This document shows, piece by piece, positions 1 to 7,178 of a stretch of 64,000 bases of DNA (within the stretch, counting starts at the first letter, position 1; each line of letters begins with the position of its first letter). The position numbers and the translations under genes were made by a program. This DNA is from Bartonella sp. B1099 (lineage in GTDB: Bacteria > Pseudomonadota > Alphaproteobacteria > Rhizobiales > Rhizobiaceae): positions 248,001 through 312,000 of the forward strand of contig NZ_CALYLN010000002.1 of NCBI RefSeq assembly GCF_944801835.1, given 5' to 3'. The notes under the pieces are model-generated. The model was not told the origin of the DNA, searched no databases, and was given only the letters and a program-made list of their open reading frames with translations.

Positions 1-72
1 AGGACGCGTTCCTTTTTGCTCATAGCCAGAAGATGGATCAAGAGATACAAGCCAAATTTCGCCCCGCTTCAT
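1..72 (-). CDS. mazF: MazF/PemK-type mRNA interferase toxin (5' end only)
   Basis: Only the first 24 codons are in the window; the gene runs off the left edge. The visible start reads MKRGEIWLVSLDP...GYEQKGTRP, the conserved N-terminal strand of MazF/PemK endoribonucleases, which cut mRNA and are neutralised by a MazE/AbrB partner. Its ATG shares one base with the stop of the upstream antitoxin gene (TGATG), the coupling usual for such pairs. The catalytic C-terminal half is outside the window, so activity cannot be judged. Confidence 0.85.
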   Translation of the reverse strand, partial: MKRGEIWLVSLDPSSGYEQKGTRP

Positions 73-329
73 CACAAGAGCTCTCTACCAACAGGTTTAG
101 CATCAAACCACTCCAAGTCCTCATCTACAAAATCATCTGACGGATTACATTGGGTTAGCAATTCATCAAGAGTATAACTTGGAAATGTTTGTGGCTTCAC
201 AATCAATTGCCCATTATCAACAGCCAAACCAACTTGCGTATTTTCTGTAAGATGGAGAACATCAAGCAATGCTGGCGGTATGGAAAGCATCACTGACCCT
301 CCAACTTTACGTAATTTTGTTGTATGCAT
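72..329 (-). CDS. mazE: MazE-like antitoxin, AbrB/SpoVT fold
   Basis: An 85-residue protein. Residues 1-48 carry the swapped-hairpin DNA-binding motif of AbrB/MazE proteins (MHTTKLRKVGGSVMLSIPP, then VGLAVDNGQLIVKP). The acidic C-terminal tail (residues 50-85, rich in D and E) is the part that normally fills the toxin's RNA-binding groove. It lies directly upstream of the MazF start with a one-base overlap, so the two are translationally coupled. Such pairs usually repress their own promoter, here expected in the AT-rich 330-422 gap. The pair sits at the distal end of the leftward phage arm and may act as a prophage maintenance module; that role is inferred. Confidence 0.85.
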   Translation of the reverse strand: MHTTKLRKVGGSVMLSIPPALLDVLHLTENTQVGLAVDNGQLIVKPQTFPSYTLDELLTQCNPSDDFVDEDLEWFDAKPVGRELL

Positions 330-422
330 AAAACGCCCTCTCTAAAATATTATATAAAAATATAACATTTTATAAGCTATTTCAAGAGCTTTTAATGCTT
401 TAATAAAAATACCAGTAAAACC

Positions 423-917
423 TTACCATTTATTTTTTTGGTCAAAATACTTCTGGAGAGCATTCAGAGCAATCCGCAATGAACTTACAAGATGTGGTAT
501 CTCTTGCTCTTCTACAACAAGATATTGTAAAGACGTATAAAGATTATACTGTCTATAGAGACGCTGTGCCTCTCTTACCACCTCTTGTATATTTGAAAAC
601 TTCTCTGTTGCACGTTCAACCCACTTCTCTCTTGCTTTGTCATCAGAAGATGATGGCATTTCGTCATAAATAGCGCTTGGCAAACCTTTTGCACACGAAT
701 AGTCATTTCTCACTTCAAGATATTTTTGCGCAGCATCATACTGATCTTGGGTAAGCACACCTTTTAAACACAGCCGCCCAACATAAGTACCAGAAAGCGG
801 ATTTTTAGCCTCTTCTATGGTCAAACCAAAGCGCTTTGCACGCATTTCAATTGCCAATTGATTAACAGGATCTTGACGTACTGTTACTTGTGAAATGTAA
901 GCATCTTGCTTTCTCAT
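423..917 (-). CDS. Hypothetical phage protein, 164 aa
   Basis: I do not recognise a named family. The ATG at 917 is preferred to the upstream in-frame one because an AGGGGA ribosome-binding sequence sits a few bases before it. The protein is soluble and mixed-charge. A central segment (GTYVGRLCLKGVLTQDQYDAA) suggests a compact helical domain, and the second half is predicted largely helical (REAQRLYRQYNLY, LRIALNALQKYF). It lies between ssb and mazEF in the leftward arm and is probably co-transcribed with the replication genes. A DNA-metabolism accessory role is only a guess from position. Confidence 0.6.
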   Translation of the reverse strand: MRKQDAYISQVTVRQDPVNQLAIEMRAKRFGLTIEEAKNPLSGTYVGRLCLKGVLTQDQYDAAQKYLEVRNDYSCAKGLPSAIYDEMPSSSDDKAREKWVERATEKFSNIQEVVREAQRLYRQYNLYTSLQYLVVEEQEIPHLVSSLRIALNALQKYFDQKNKW

Positions 918-971
918 ACATCCCCTCATCTATGGAAACTCACATTTTTTTCTTTTTGCTATATCTTTAAA

Positions 972-1394
972 TCAAAACGGCATGCTGTCATGAGCAGATA
1001 TGCCATAATCATCAGCACCTGAAGCGATAGATGAAGGAGTGGATTGCTCTTTTTTTGCATCAAGCAACTGCAATTCGCCTTTGTATTGTGACAAGACAAT
1101 CTCTGTTGTGAAGCGGTCAATACCGTTTTTATCTTGCCATTTACGGGTTTGTAATTTTCCTTCTACATAAACCTTTGAACCTTTGTGTAAATATTGAAGA
1201 GCAATTTTTGCCAAATGTGGATTAAAAACTACCACGGAATGCCATTCAGTTTTCTCTACTTTTTGATTGGTATTTTTATCCGTATAGCTCTCAGAAGTAG
1301 CCAACCGAAAATTGACGACTTCAACACCAGAATTCATTGTTTTGCTTTCGGGATCTGCCCCTAAATAGCCAATTAAGATCACTTTATTCAACAT
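972..1394 (-). CDS. ssb: Phage-encoded single-stranded DNA-binding protein
   Basis: About 141 residues with the SSB OB fold: [17 protein letters not shown] at the N-terminus, then [18 protein letters not shown], and [20 protein letters not shown] around residues 75-95. The tail is short and ends in an acidic tip ([13 protein letters not shown]), the partner-docking motif of bacterial SSBs. The ATG at 1394 is chosen over the one at 1409 because canonical SSBs begin at MLNKV and a GGA lies upstream. It coats ssDNA during phage replication and probably works with the ERF annealing protein and YqaJ nuclease of the rightward arm. A chromosomal ssb should exist elsewhere. Confidence 0.9.
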   Translation of the reverse strand: MLNKVILIGYLGADPESKTMNSGVEVVNFRLATSESYTDKNTNQKVEKTEWHSVVVFNPHLAKIALQYLHKGSKVYVEGKLQTRKWQDKNGIDRFTTEIVLSQYKGELQLLDAKKEQSTPSSIASGADDYGISAHDSMPF

Positions 1395-1620
1395 GTTTGT
1401 AAGTTCCATTTGATTTGCATTTTATATACGTAAAATCCTATCATAATTTGTTTATTTTTTCAATTATTTCAATAAGATAACAACATTTTTTAAGTATTAT
1501 CGCTATGAACGGCATTAATTTTGTTAAAAAACAGTTATAAGTAACTGAATATACGCTGTTAATACTAACTTAACATCACTTAATCGCTTGCATTTTCATT
1601 TGTTTTTTATAGCAAAACAA

Positions 1621-1652
1621 AAGCCGCACCCATTTAAGACGCGGCTTTTTTT
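1621..1652. terminator. Rho-independent terminator, possibly bidirectional
   Basis: AAGCCGC at 1621-1627 pairs with GCGGCTT at 1641-1647 around a 13-base loop. A T run follows on the plus strand, and TTTTGTTTT follows on the minus strand. It lies just past the 3' end of the minus-strand hexapeptide gene, so it probably ends that transcript before ssb. Confidence 0.7.
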
Positions 1653-1678
1653 CTATAAGGCAACCCTCAGCCCCTTAT

Positions 1679-2542
1679 TTAGGCTGTTTTATCTAAAGTT
1701 TGTTCACTACCGTCAATATCATCACAAATCTTTTGCTTACCATTAATAACGGCATTGCCATAAATTTTCACACCCTCTGCAATAATAGACCTGTTAGAAA
1801 TACATGCATCATCATAAATTTCTACTTTTCCATAAATACGAGCATTCTCATAAACACGGGCGTTGCCATAAATCTTGACATCTTTGTAAACAAGCGCTTT
1901 GCCATAAACCCTAGCATTATCAAAAATATGAGAACCCTCGTATACATAAGCAGATCCTGATACTTTAGCATTGCCATAAACAGAGCCCTTTACATGAGCA
2001 CTATGCCAAACTTTTGCATCGTCATAAATTTTTGCCTCTATACAAATAAAGGCTTTGCCATAAACCACCGCATTGTCACAAACTTGACCACAAATTTTTG
2101 CGTCCCCATAAACCTTAGCATTATCACTAACCACGCACTTGCCATAAATCCGCCCCTTGTTACGAAACCACACGTCACTACAAATGTTGGCATTATCATA
2201 AATATGAGCATTGCCATAAACACGGGTATCGCTACCATAAACCTTAGCTTTTCCATAAATCTTGGCATTGCCATAAACTTTGGCATTATCAGCAACAGCA
2301 GCGTCATTACGTATTTTTGCATTTTCAGAAATGACAGCATTCATAATAACCATAGCATTATCATAAACCCAACAATCCCCATCATGGGATAGGTTGCGTT
2401 CATTTTCAATAAAGCCACCTAGATCACCAGTCTTGACATCATCAAAATCTCTTAAAGCACGAATGCGATAAAGGTTTCTAGGTTGACGAGTTTCAATATC
2501 GTAAACTTGTTTTGTTCTGTCTGTAATTTCATATTTTTTCAT
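1679..2542 (-). CDS. Hexapeptide-repeat (left-handed beta-helix) phage protein
   Basis: A 287-residue protein in two parts. Residues 1-55 form a conserved cap (KKYEITD..., RIRALRDFDDVKTGDLGGFIE, NLSHDGDCWV). Residues 56-275 are nearly uninterrupted six-residue repeats of the type NAKVYG/NARIYG, which predict a left-handed parallel beta-helix. The cap plus Y-G hexapeptides is seen in many phages and prophages, but I know of no established function. A paralogue with the same cap lies in the other arm (7179-7802). A terminator follows at 1621-1652 and a structured leader precedes it. An acyltransferase is unlikely because nothing resembles a catalytic histidine loop; a structural or binding role is more plausible. 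Confidence 0.8.
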   Translation of the reverse strand: MKKYEITDRTKQVYDIETRQPRNLYRIRALRDFDDVKTGDLGGFIENERNLSHDGDCWVYDNAMVIMNAVISENAKIRNDAAVADNAKVYGNAKIYGKAKVYGSDTRVYGNAHIYDNANICSDVWFRNKGRIYGKCVVSDNAKVYGDAKICGQVCDNAVVYGKAFICIEAKIYDDAKVWHSAHVKGSVYGNAKVSGSAYVYEGSHIFDNARVYGKALVYKDVKIYGNARVYENARIYGKVEIYDDACISNRSIIAEGVKIYGNAVINGKQKICDDIDGSEQTLDKTA

Positions 2543-2590
2543 TGGAATGTTTCCTTAACATAAAAGTTTCTATTGACACGCTAAAAGGGC

Positions 2591-2671
2591 GTCGGGCGCT
2601 AGAAACACGGTGTTAAGTCCGCTGTATGCTTTCCCCTAAAAAGGGTATTGTATGGCATAACCACACCCGAC
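2591..2671. ncRNA. Structured leader or small RNA candidate with nested dyads
   Basis: The 268-base gap between two minus-strand genes contains nested complementary blocks: GTCGGG (2591-2596) with CCCGAC (2666-2671), TATGC (2625-2629) with GCATA (2655-2659), and CCC (2634-2636) with GGG (2643-2645). GTGTTA (2610-2615) can pair imperfectly with TAACCAC. It ends about 50 bases before the hexapeptide gene start, so it could be that gene's 5' leader. I recognise no known riboswitch. Confidence 0.35.
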
Positions 2672-2810
2672 ATAAATCATCATACGCTATTCAAAGCATA
2701 AAAGACAGTCAGTATTTTAAAGAATGGGAAAGATCTTATCGTGATCTACCCGCTTAACACTAAGTGTTTCTACACACTTGATGCTTTTCTAAAGGAACAT
2801 CTCTTTAATG

Positions 2811-3281
2811 TCAACATGCCTTTGCAATTTTTTTCACTTTTTTATTCTGATATTTACTCAATTGAATATCCAGTGTTTTTTCTAGCTCTCTGTCTATCTC
2901 TTCACTCGATAATGGGTAACCTCTCTCACCATCATTCGTTATCTCACAAATCAACTGATCATCTTTTGTACGTTTTTTGATTTTCGCATTTAACTCCTTT
3001 ATCAACGCTTCATAATTCAAAACGCTTTTTGGTAAGTTGCCACCGTAAACCCACGCTTTCACTTGCGCCTTGGTACTGTAATCAACATTCGCAGGCATCT
3101 CATGGTATTGACCACCATCGAATTCCTCGTATTCTCTTGCACCATCTTCATATTCGTAAAGGTTGTAAAAATACTCTGCTACTCCCAATCCCCATGGGGC
3201 ATGTCCTACCGCTGTTGCCACAAACTTTTTTTGTATCGGCTGTTTACGGTTTATTAAGGATAAATGTTTTAAAATGGGCAT
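2811..3281 (-). CDS. Hypothetical phage protein, 156 aa
   Basis: No family recognised. The N-terminal half is rich in aromatic and acidic residues (GHAPWGLGVAEYFYNLYEYEDG, EYEEFDGGQYHEMP), followed by AQVKAWVYGG. The C-terminal half is strongly charged and helical (ELNAKIKKRTKDD, EEIDRELEKTL) and ends in a lysine-rich tail. The gene lies in the leftward arm between the replication genes and the hexapeptide gene, and no toxin or nuclease motif is visible. The coding call rests on length, codon-like composition and position. Confidence 0.5.
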   Translation of the reverse strand: MPILKHLSLINRKQPIQKKFVATAVGHAPWGLGVAEYFYNLYEYEDGAREYEEFDGGQYHEMPANVDYSTKAQVKAWVYGGNLPKSVLNYEALIKELNAKIKKRTKDDQLICEITNDGERGYPLSSEEIDRELEKTLDIQLSKYQNKKVKKIAKAC

Positions 3282-3461
3282 GTTTTAATCCTAACTTTAC
3301 CTATGAGCTTATTTGTCTCAAATTTGACCGTACAGAGCGTTTTATATTACAGGTGTGGTTTTCATCATAAAATCTCTAAATCGCCTTGTACGGTATTATT
3401 TTGTCGATTTAAACACACATCTAATCTCAAAACGATCAGCACTTTTCACTATTTTGCTGTT

Positions 3462-4100
3462 TTAAGCCGCTTTTGAATTGTTATCATGCTCTTCGCTAGG
3501 CTTGCCTATTCTCGTGAATGAAATGCGTTTACCACCCAATGCCTTGTTACGCGTATTTTCAATGGCTATAAAAACTTTCTCAGAACCTCCAAGAAGACTG
3601 CTTTCCAAATCACGACAATACTGTGCAAGATCAGCACATGAAGGAACAAACGTCGTTGACATGCCTTTGGCTTCTCCACGTATAAGATTTTTAACAGCCT
3701 GCAACAAAGCCCATAACGAAATGCCATTAAGAGCAACGATATAAGCCTTTGCACGTGCCTCTGCATTCGAAACTTTTTGCATTGTCAAACCACCTTCAAG
3801 CACATCAAGAGCCTCTGCAATGTCTTCAACAGACGCTTTCAAGGTAAGTAAGTTTTGAACTGTCTGATAAGTTGCAAAAGCTTGTTCCTCTAGTGCTGGT
3901 GTTAATTTCACGCCACTGATCAAGGTCCATGGATACTCCCTTGTGACGCATTGCGCCATCTGTCGTGCAATATTTTGAAGTGGAGTCGCTAAATCCTGCT
4001 TCACGGATAAGGTTACGGATTGTCTCTCCGGTACCACCACGAGTTCCTTGATCTTTTGAAAAGTTTCCATTGTTTCCACCACTGTTTCCACCATTGTCAT
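3462..4100 (-). CDS. Phage protein downstream of the DUF1376 replication gene, 212 aa
   Basis: The coding-like core begins near QDLATPLQNIARQMAQC and continues through AEARAKAYIVALNGISLWALLQAVKNLIRGEAKGMSTTFVPS. The last part matches my recollection of a rhizobial phage family found after DUF1376 genes, with the pattern (R)AYxxALxGIPxWAxxxAxxxxxRGE...FxPSxAEL. It overlaps the upstream gene by 275 bases in a different frame. In the shared stretch this frame looks the more protein-like. The true start could therefore lie inside the overlap rather than at 4100. Function is unknown; a replication accessory or loader role is inferred from context. Confidence 0.65.
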   Translation of the reverse strand: MTMVETVVETMETFQKIKELVVVPERQSVTLSVKQDLATPLQNIARQMAQCVTREYPWTLISGVKLTPALEEQAFATYQTVQNLLTLKASVEDIAEALDVLEGGLTMQKVSNAEARAKAYIVALNGISLWALLQAVKNLIRGEAKGMSTTFVPSCADLAQYCRDLESSLLGGSEKVFIAIENTRNKALGGKRISFTRIGKPSEEHDNNSKAA

Positions 4101-4968
4101 TAATTTCGTATTTTTTTGAATTTCTTACCCAGTTACGCCATGTTGCTTGCCAATCGATTTTGGTTGCATTTGCTCCAGCTTTTGAACGCCAGTAATCTTG
4201 AAATTTTGCCATTTCGACTTTCACACGCTCTGGTGGCAAGCCCTCTGCAATGGCAAAATCGTAATCGGGTTCGAAATCATCTGGCAATCGACAACCTCGA
4301 TTAGCTTTCGCACGTTTTGCTTTTTTCGGAACGCTTTCTTGCTCGTGAATGGGTAGTTGGTTTGTTTCTATCGTTTCGATTAGCTCTGATTGGCTTTTGA
4401 GAGCATCATCTTCTGTTGGCTCTTCAACCAAATCGGTTGTTTCTAAATTTTCAGAACAAATTTCTTTTTTTGCTAATACGATAGTATTAGTTTTTTTATT
4501 ATATATGTTATTGTTAATGTTATATGGTATCGTTTCCGTATCGCTTTCGTATTCATTCCGTATAGAATCCGTATCATTTCCGTATTTATGTTGTATAGAT
4601 TCCGTATTACACTTTACGTTTTTTTCTTTAGACTTTTTCCATCTAGCACTAACAGCTTTTGATGCCGCTTCTGATTTTCCCACGCTATCATTTAATTCTG
4701 CTTCAACATCTAGATTCCATAAACGACCATCTGCTAAACGAATAATATGACCAGTACTCTGTAAAACGTCTAATGCTTTGACAAATGTTTTTACTGAGTA
4801 ACCAGTATAATTAGCCCAAACCTTAATGTTATTTAAAAGAGGCTTACCAGTGTGAAGCATTTGCAACCGTAATCTCATGTATATATTGCCTTCAATAGAA
4901 GACAAATAAGTGAGATCAAGAATCCATTTATCAGCAAAAAGCCTTGTCCATGGTATTTTATTGGACAT
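3826..4968 (-). CDS. DUF1376-type phage replication protein
   Basis: A 380-residue protein starting MSNKIPWTRLFADKWILDLTYLSS. Residues 1-90 form the winged-helix-like DUF1376 domain (EGNIYMRLRLQMLHTGKPL, YTGYSVKTFVKALDVL), then AASKAVSARWKKSK. A low-complexity linker follows, and a second domain sits around residues 220-270 (LPDDFEPDYDFAIAEGLPPE, FQDYWRSKAGANATKIDWQATWRNWVRN), the common C-terminal block of phage O-like replication proteins. Such proteins are thought to bind the phage origin and recruit helicase. It overlaps the resolvase gene by 11 bases upstream. The last 90 residues overlap the next gene and look less natural (rich in S, T and C), hinting at a natural overlap or a frameshift. 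Confidence 0.8.
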   Translation of the reverse strand: MSNKIPWTRLFADKWILDLTYLSSIEGNIYMRLRLQMLHTGKPLLNNIKVWANYTGYSVKTFVKALDVLQSTGHIIRLADGRLWNLDVEAELNDSVGKSEAASKAVSARWKKSKEKNVKCNTESIQHKYGNDTDSIRNEYESDTETIPYNINNNIYNKKTNTIVLAKKEICSENLETTDLVEEPTEDDALKSQSELIETIETNQLPIHEQESVPKKAKRAKANRGCRLPDDFEPDYDFAIAEGLPPERVKVEMAKFQDYWRSKAGANATKIDWQATWRNWVRNSKKYEINDNGGNSGGNNGNFSKDQGTRGGTGETIRNLIREAGFSDSTSKYCTTDGAMRHKGVSMDLDQWREINTSTRGTSFCNLSDSSKLTYLESVC

Positions 4969-5437
4969 GTGCGCCCCCTTCTTTCTTTAAATATAAAATT
5001 GCCAAAGCATCTGCTTCGTTGTCATCTTTAGGCGCGTGCCCTTTTGCACGCACCGCTTTAATCATTTCTTCTTTTGAGGCATTTCCTTTACCGGTTGTTT
5101 CTTTCTTAATCGTACTAACTGGAATGCCTTCATACGGTATCTGATGATGTTCACACCAAGCCGTTAAAGTTGCTAGAAAGCCACCGTAAACATGCGCTGC
5201 ATCAGTACCCACATGCCGGCGTACTTCTTCAAAATACACGACATCAATTTCATCAACAGACCTCTTTAGTTCAGAAAGCCATTTCTTAAAGCGTAGATAA
5301 CGCATCCCACCGCCTTCAAAACGGCGTGATTTAAAATGTTCTGTATCGCTTGTTATGTGACCATCAGCACCGCATATAGCCCACCCCGTCTTGGTCCCTA
5401 GATCAAGACAGAGAATGGTTTGTGCATGCGTGATCAT
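4958..5437 (-). CDS. RuvC-like Holliday-junction resolvase (phage)
   Basis: A 159-residue RNase H-fold nuclease. Visible acidic motifs are CLDLGTKTGWA (first Asp near residue 12), VVYFEEVRRH (Glu near residue 70) and DDNEADALAILYL near residues 138-150, matching the metal-binding residues of RuvC-type resolvases. Conserved VSTIKKETTGKGNASKEEM precedes the last motif. A strong GGGGGG ribosome-binding sequence precedes the ATG at 5437. The protein would resolve branched intermediates during phage recombination or packaging, in line with the ERF and YqaJ genes opposite. Rhizobial phages commonly place it immediately before a DUF1376 gene, as here. Confidence 0.85.
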   Translation of the reverse strand: MITHAQTILCLDLGTKTGWAICGADGHITSDTEHFKSRRFEGGGMRYLRFKKWLSELKRSVDEIDVVYFEEVRRHVGTDAAHVYGGFLATLTAWCEHHQIPYEGIPVSTIKKETTGKGNASKEEMIKAVRAKGHAPKDDNEADALAILYLKKEGGAHVQ

Positions 5438-5503
5438 AATCCCCCCTTAAGGCTGTTGTGTATTTATCTGCACGCCATGATGACATGCACAGTGATTAAG
5501 CTT

Positions 5504-5815
5504 TTAAAAATTGTGCTGTTGGTGCTCGTTATTATCTGTAGGAGTAGGTGTAAAAGCAGATACTTGAAATGATATAGTCTCATATGATTGCCCTCCATAA
5601 AAAAACGAGAAAAAATCTTCTGCCTTAATCGGTGCTCCAATTCTTTTGGCTTCATTTAAAAGAATTGGGATATGTTTTGTCGGAATTCTCCCACCAGTTC
5701 CACCTTTTGATACAGGACGCAGCCAGACATACACACGTGTTCTATGAACTCCGAGCAACTGAGACACCCTACGAACTCCACCTAACAGATTTATTATTTC
5801 ATAAAATTGTTTCAT
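5504..5815 (-). CDS. Cro-like helix-turn-helix regulator
   Basis: A 103-residue protein opening MKQFYEIINLLGGVRRVSQLLGVHRTRVYVWL, a helix-turn-helix of the Cro/YdaS type that reads as bulky turn (LLGV) and recognition helix (HRTRVYVWLRP). The C-terminal 40 residues look disordered. It is the first gene of the leftward arm and faces the S24 repressor, the position of Cro in lambdoid switches. The predicted -10 box lies only 8-13 bases before the ATG and no Shine-Dalgarno is seen, so the mRNA may be leaderless. It probably competes with the repressor at the shared operators. Confidence 0.7.
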   Translation of the reverse strand: MKQFYEIINLLGGVRRVSQLLGVHRTRVYVWLRPVSKGGTGGRIPTKHIPILLNEAKRIGAPIKAEDFFSFFYGGQSYETISFQVSAFTPTPTDNNEHQQHNF

Positions 5816-5822
5816 AGCCCAT

Positions 5823-5850
5823 TATGTAGCGATTATAAAAACAATGTCAA
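5823..5850 (-). promoter_or_regulatory. Leftward early promoter with embedded repressor operator
   Basis: On the minus strand TTGACA (5850-5845) is followed by a 16-base spacer and TACATA (5828-5823). The sequence AATCGCTACA (plus strand 5825-5834 in reverse) overlaps the -10. The same operator lies in the rightward promoter at 6599-6626 and the two promoters are nearly identical. Transcription should start at about 5816-5817, next to the Cro-like ATG. Confidence 0.65.
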
Positions 5851-5865
5851 GAAGGAAAATTGATA

Positions 5866-6516
5866 ATGAAATTACATGTTTCTAAATTAGAAAATGACGA
5901 TTGTATACAACGTACCTACAATAAAGATATGACAATAAGTATTTCGCAATGGCTACAAAATGCCTTATCTGAAGCTGGATTAAGCCAATCAGAGCTTTCA
6001 AGACGGCTAACAGCTTCTTTAGGTCGCTCTATAGATCGTGCTGCCGTCAATAAAATGCTAAAGGGAACAAGAGATATTTCTGCTCGAGAATTATTAGAAA
6101 TATCAAAGCTTACAGGCGCTTCTATTCCCACTAATCACTTAGTTCCTTTGATTGGATCTGTAGGAGCCGGCGGAGAAATAATCGCTATAGATTCTGGTTG
6201 TCTAGAAGAAGTAGAAGCCCCACCTTCTGCTCCTAAAGGAACTGTCGCCGTTCGGGTGGTAGGTGATTCTATGTTTCCAGCCATTGAAGAAGGAAGCCTT
6301 CTTTTTTATTCCTATCATCTGCCACCAGAGGATCTTATTAACAACCGCGCTATCGTAAAAACTAAATGTGGAAAAGTTTATATCAAAGTATTACGTCTCG
6401 GAAAAGAAAAAGGGAAATGGGTTTTATCCAGTATAAATGGAAAATATGCCGATATCGTAGATGTAGAATTAGAATGGTGTGCACCTATCGACTGGATTAA
6501 GCCAGCCAGAATATGA
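5866..6516 (+). CDS. S24-family CI/LexA-like phage repressor
   Basis: The ATG at 5866 has AAGGA nine bases upstream, and I prefer it to the TTG at 5860. The N-terminal helix-turn-helix (ISQWLQNALSEAGLSQSELSRRL, then RAAVNKMLKGTRDISARELLEI) binds DNA. The C-terminal half is an S24 peptidase-like domain with VRVVGDSMFPAIEEGSLLF, where the Ser of GDSM is the nucleophile, and RAIVKTKCGKVYIKVL, carrying the catalytic Lys region. The linker contains VGAGGE in place of the canonical Ala-Gly site, so self-cleavage is possible through AG within it. It should hold both early promoters silent through AATCGCTACA operators and be relieved by RecA-type SOS signals. Confidence 0.9.
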   Translation: MKLHVSKLENDDCIQRTYNKDMTISISQWLQNALSEAGLSQSELSRRLTASLGRSIDRAAVNKMLKGTRDISARELLEISKLTGASIPTNHLVPLIGSVGAGGEIIAIDSGCLEEVEAPPSAPKGTVAVRVVGDSMFPAIEEGSLLFYSYHLPPEDLINNRAIVKTKCGKVYIKVLRLGKEKGKWVLSSINGKYADIVDVELEWCAPIDWIKPARI

Positions 6517-6580
6517 ATTAATATTTTTATACTTTTCTTCAAGTAAGTCTTTAATTTATCATTTTTAAAAAAAATTTCAA

Positions 6581-6590
6581 AATCGCTACA
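6581..6590. promoter_or_regulatory. Third copy of the phage operator AATCGCTACA
   Basis: AATCGCTACA lies within a 17-base block, TTCAAAATCGCTACATT (6576-6592), that is repeated exactly at 6610-6626, a 34-base spacing. No good -35 box is associated with this copy, so it is best read as an auxiliary operator upstream of the rightward promoter, allowing cooperative repressor binding. Confidence 0.6.
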
Positions 6591-6598
6591 TTTTTTTA

Positions 6599-6626
6599 TT
6601 GACTTTGTTTTCAAAATCGCTACATT
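6599..6626 (+). promoter_or_regulatory. Rightward early promoter with embedded operator
   Basis: TTGACT (6599-6604), a 16-base spacer and TACATT (6621-6626), with AATCGCTACA at 6615-6624 spanning the -10. It mirrors the leftward promoter (TTGACA-16-TACATA). It should drive the rightward genes from 6682 onwards and be silenced by the S24 repressor. Confidence 0.65.
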
Positions 6627-6681
6627 GGTATCCATAAACCACAAACAAACAATCGCCACGAGGCGTCAGGGAGGGGAAATT

Positions 6682-7086
6682 ATGGAAAAGCCAATTCTTA
6701 TTAATTCCGATGAAATTCTTTTAATCTACTTCGATAAAGATCAACACATTGCAGAAGGTGGACCACTTGATGCAAGCCAAATTCTAAGCATTGTTTATGG
6801 AGTAGATGATGTTATACAAATCTTTCGCATAAATCCTTCTGAAAAGAGTTGTGAAGACATTTCTGAAGAGATGGCAGAAGCATATGTAAAAGAAAATATC
6901 GAACATCTCTATGAGGAGAGGAAAGTTCATTACTTTATACGCGAAAGTGATATCTACAATGAAATTTTAGAAGAGATCGCAGAAGAAAAATATGAAGACG
7001 AAATGTACGGGACTTATGAACAACAGCACCGTTTAACTCCTTGGGATGTCTTTCCAAACTACCCAAGCTATACGTCACGTTTCTAA
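6682..7086 (+). CDS. Hypothetical acidic phage protein, 134 aa
   Basis: The ATG at 6682 follows GGGAGGGG and is the evident start; a longer in-frame reading would begin inside the promoter. The protein is strongly acidic, with EMAEAYVKENIEHLYEERK and EILEEIAEEKYEDEMYG, and predicted mostly alpha-helical after an N-terminal beta segment. No family is recognised. As the first gene of the rightward early transcript and small and acidic, it could be a DNA mimic or a host- or anti-defence factor, but that is inference from composition only. A small hairpin (CGCC-ACGA-GGCG, 6654-6665) lies just before the ribosome-binding site. Confidence 0.6.
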   Translation: MEKPILINSDEILLIYFDKDQHIAEGGPLDASQILSIVYGVDDVIQIFRINPSEKSCEDISEEMAEAYVKENIEHLYEERKVHYFIRESDIYNEILEEIAEEKYEDEMYGTYEQQHRLTPWDVFPNYPSYTSRF

Positions 7087-7125
7087 AAGCACCCCTTTTC
7101 TCAAAAAATTATCACACAAACCAAT

Positions 7126-7146
7126 GCCGTTCTTTTCAAGAGCGGC
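7126..7146 (+). promoter_or_regulatory. Leader hairpin before the second hexapeptide gene
   Basis: GCCG (7126-7129) pairs with CGGC (7143-7146), and TCTT (7131-7134) with AAGA (7138-7141). There is no T run after it, so it is not a classical terminator. It is one of several short hairpins found just ahead of ribosome-binding sites in this arm. Confidence 0.4.
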
Positions 7147-7178
7147 AAAGGGAGAGCCTAACTTAAAGGAAATAAATC

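Noticed and set aside
1700..2392. Long plus-strand open frames opposite the hexapeptide gene (repeats of IN, TN and AIN)
   Set aside because: They are antisense readings of the six-residue repeat DNA, which stays open in several frames because of its 18-base periodicity.
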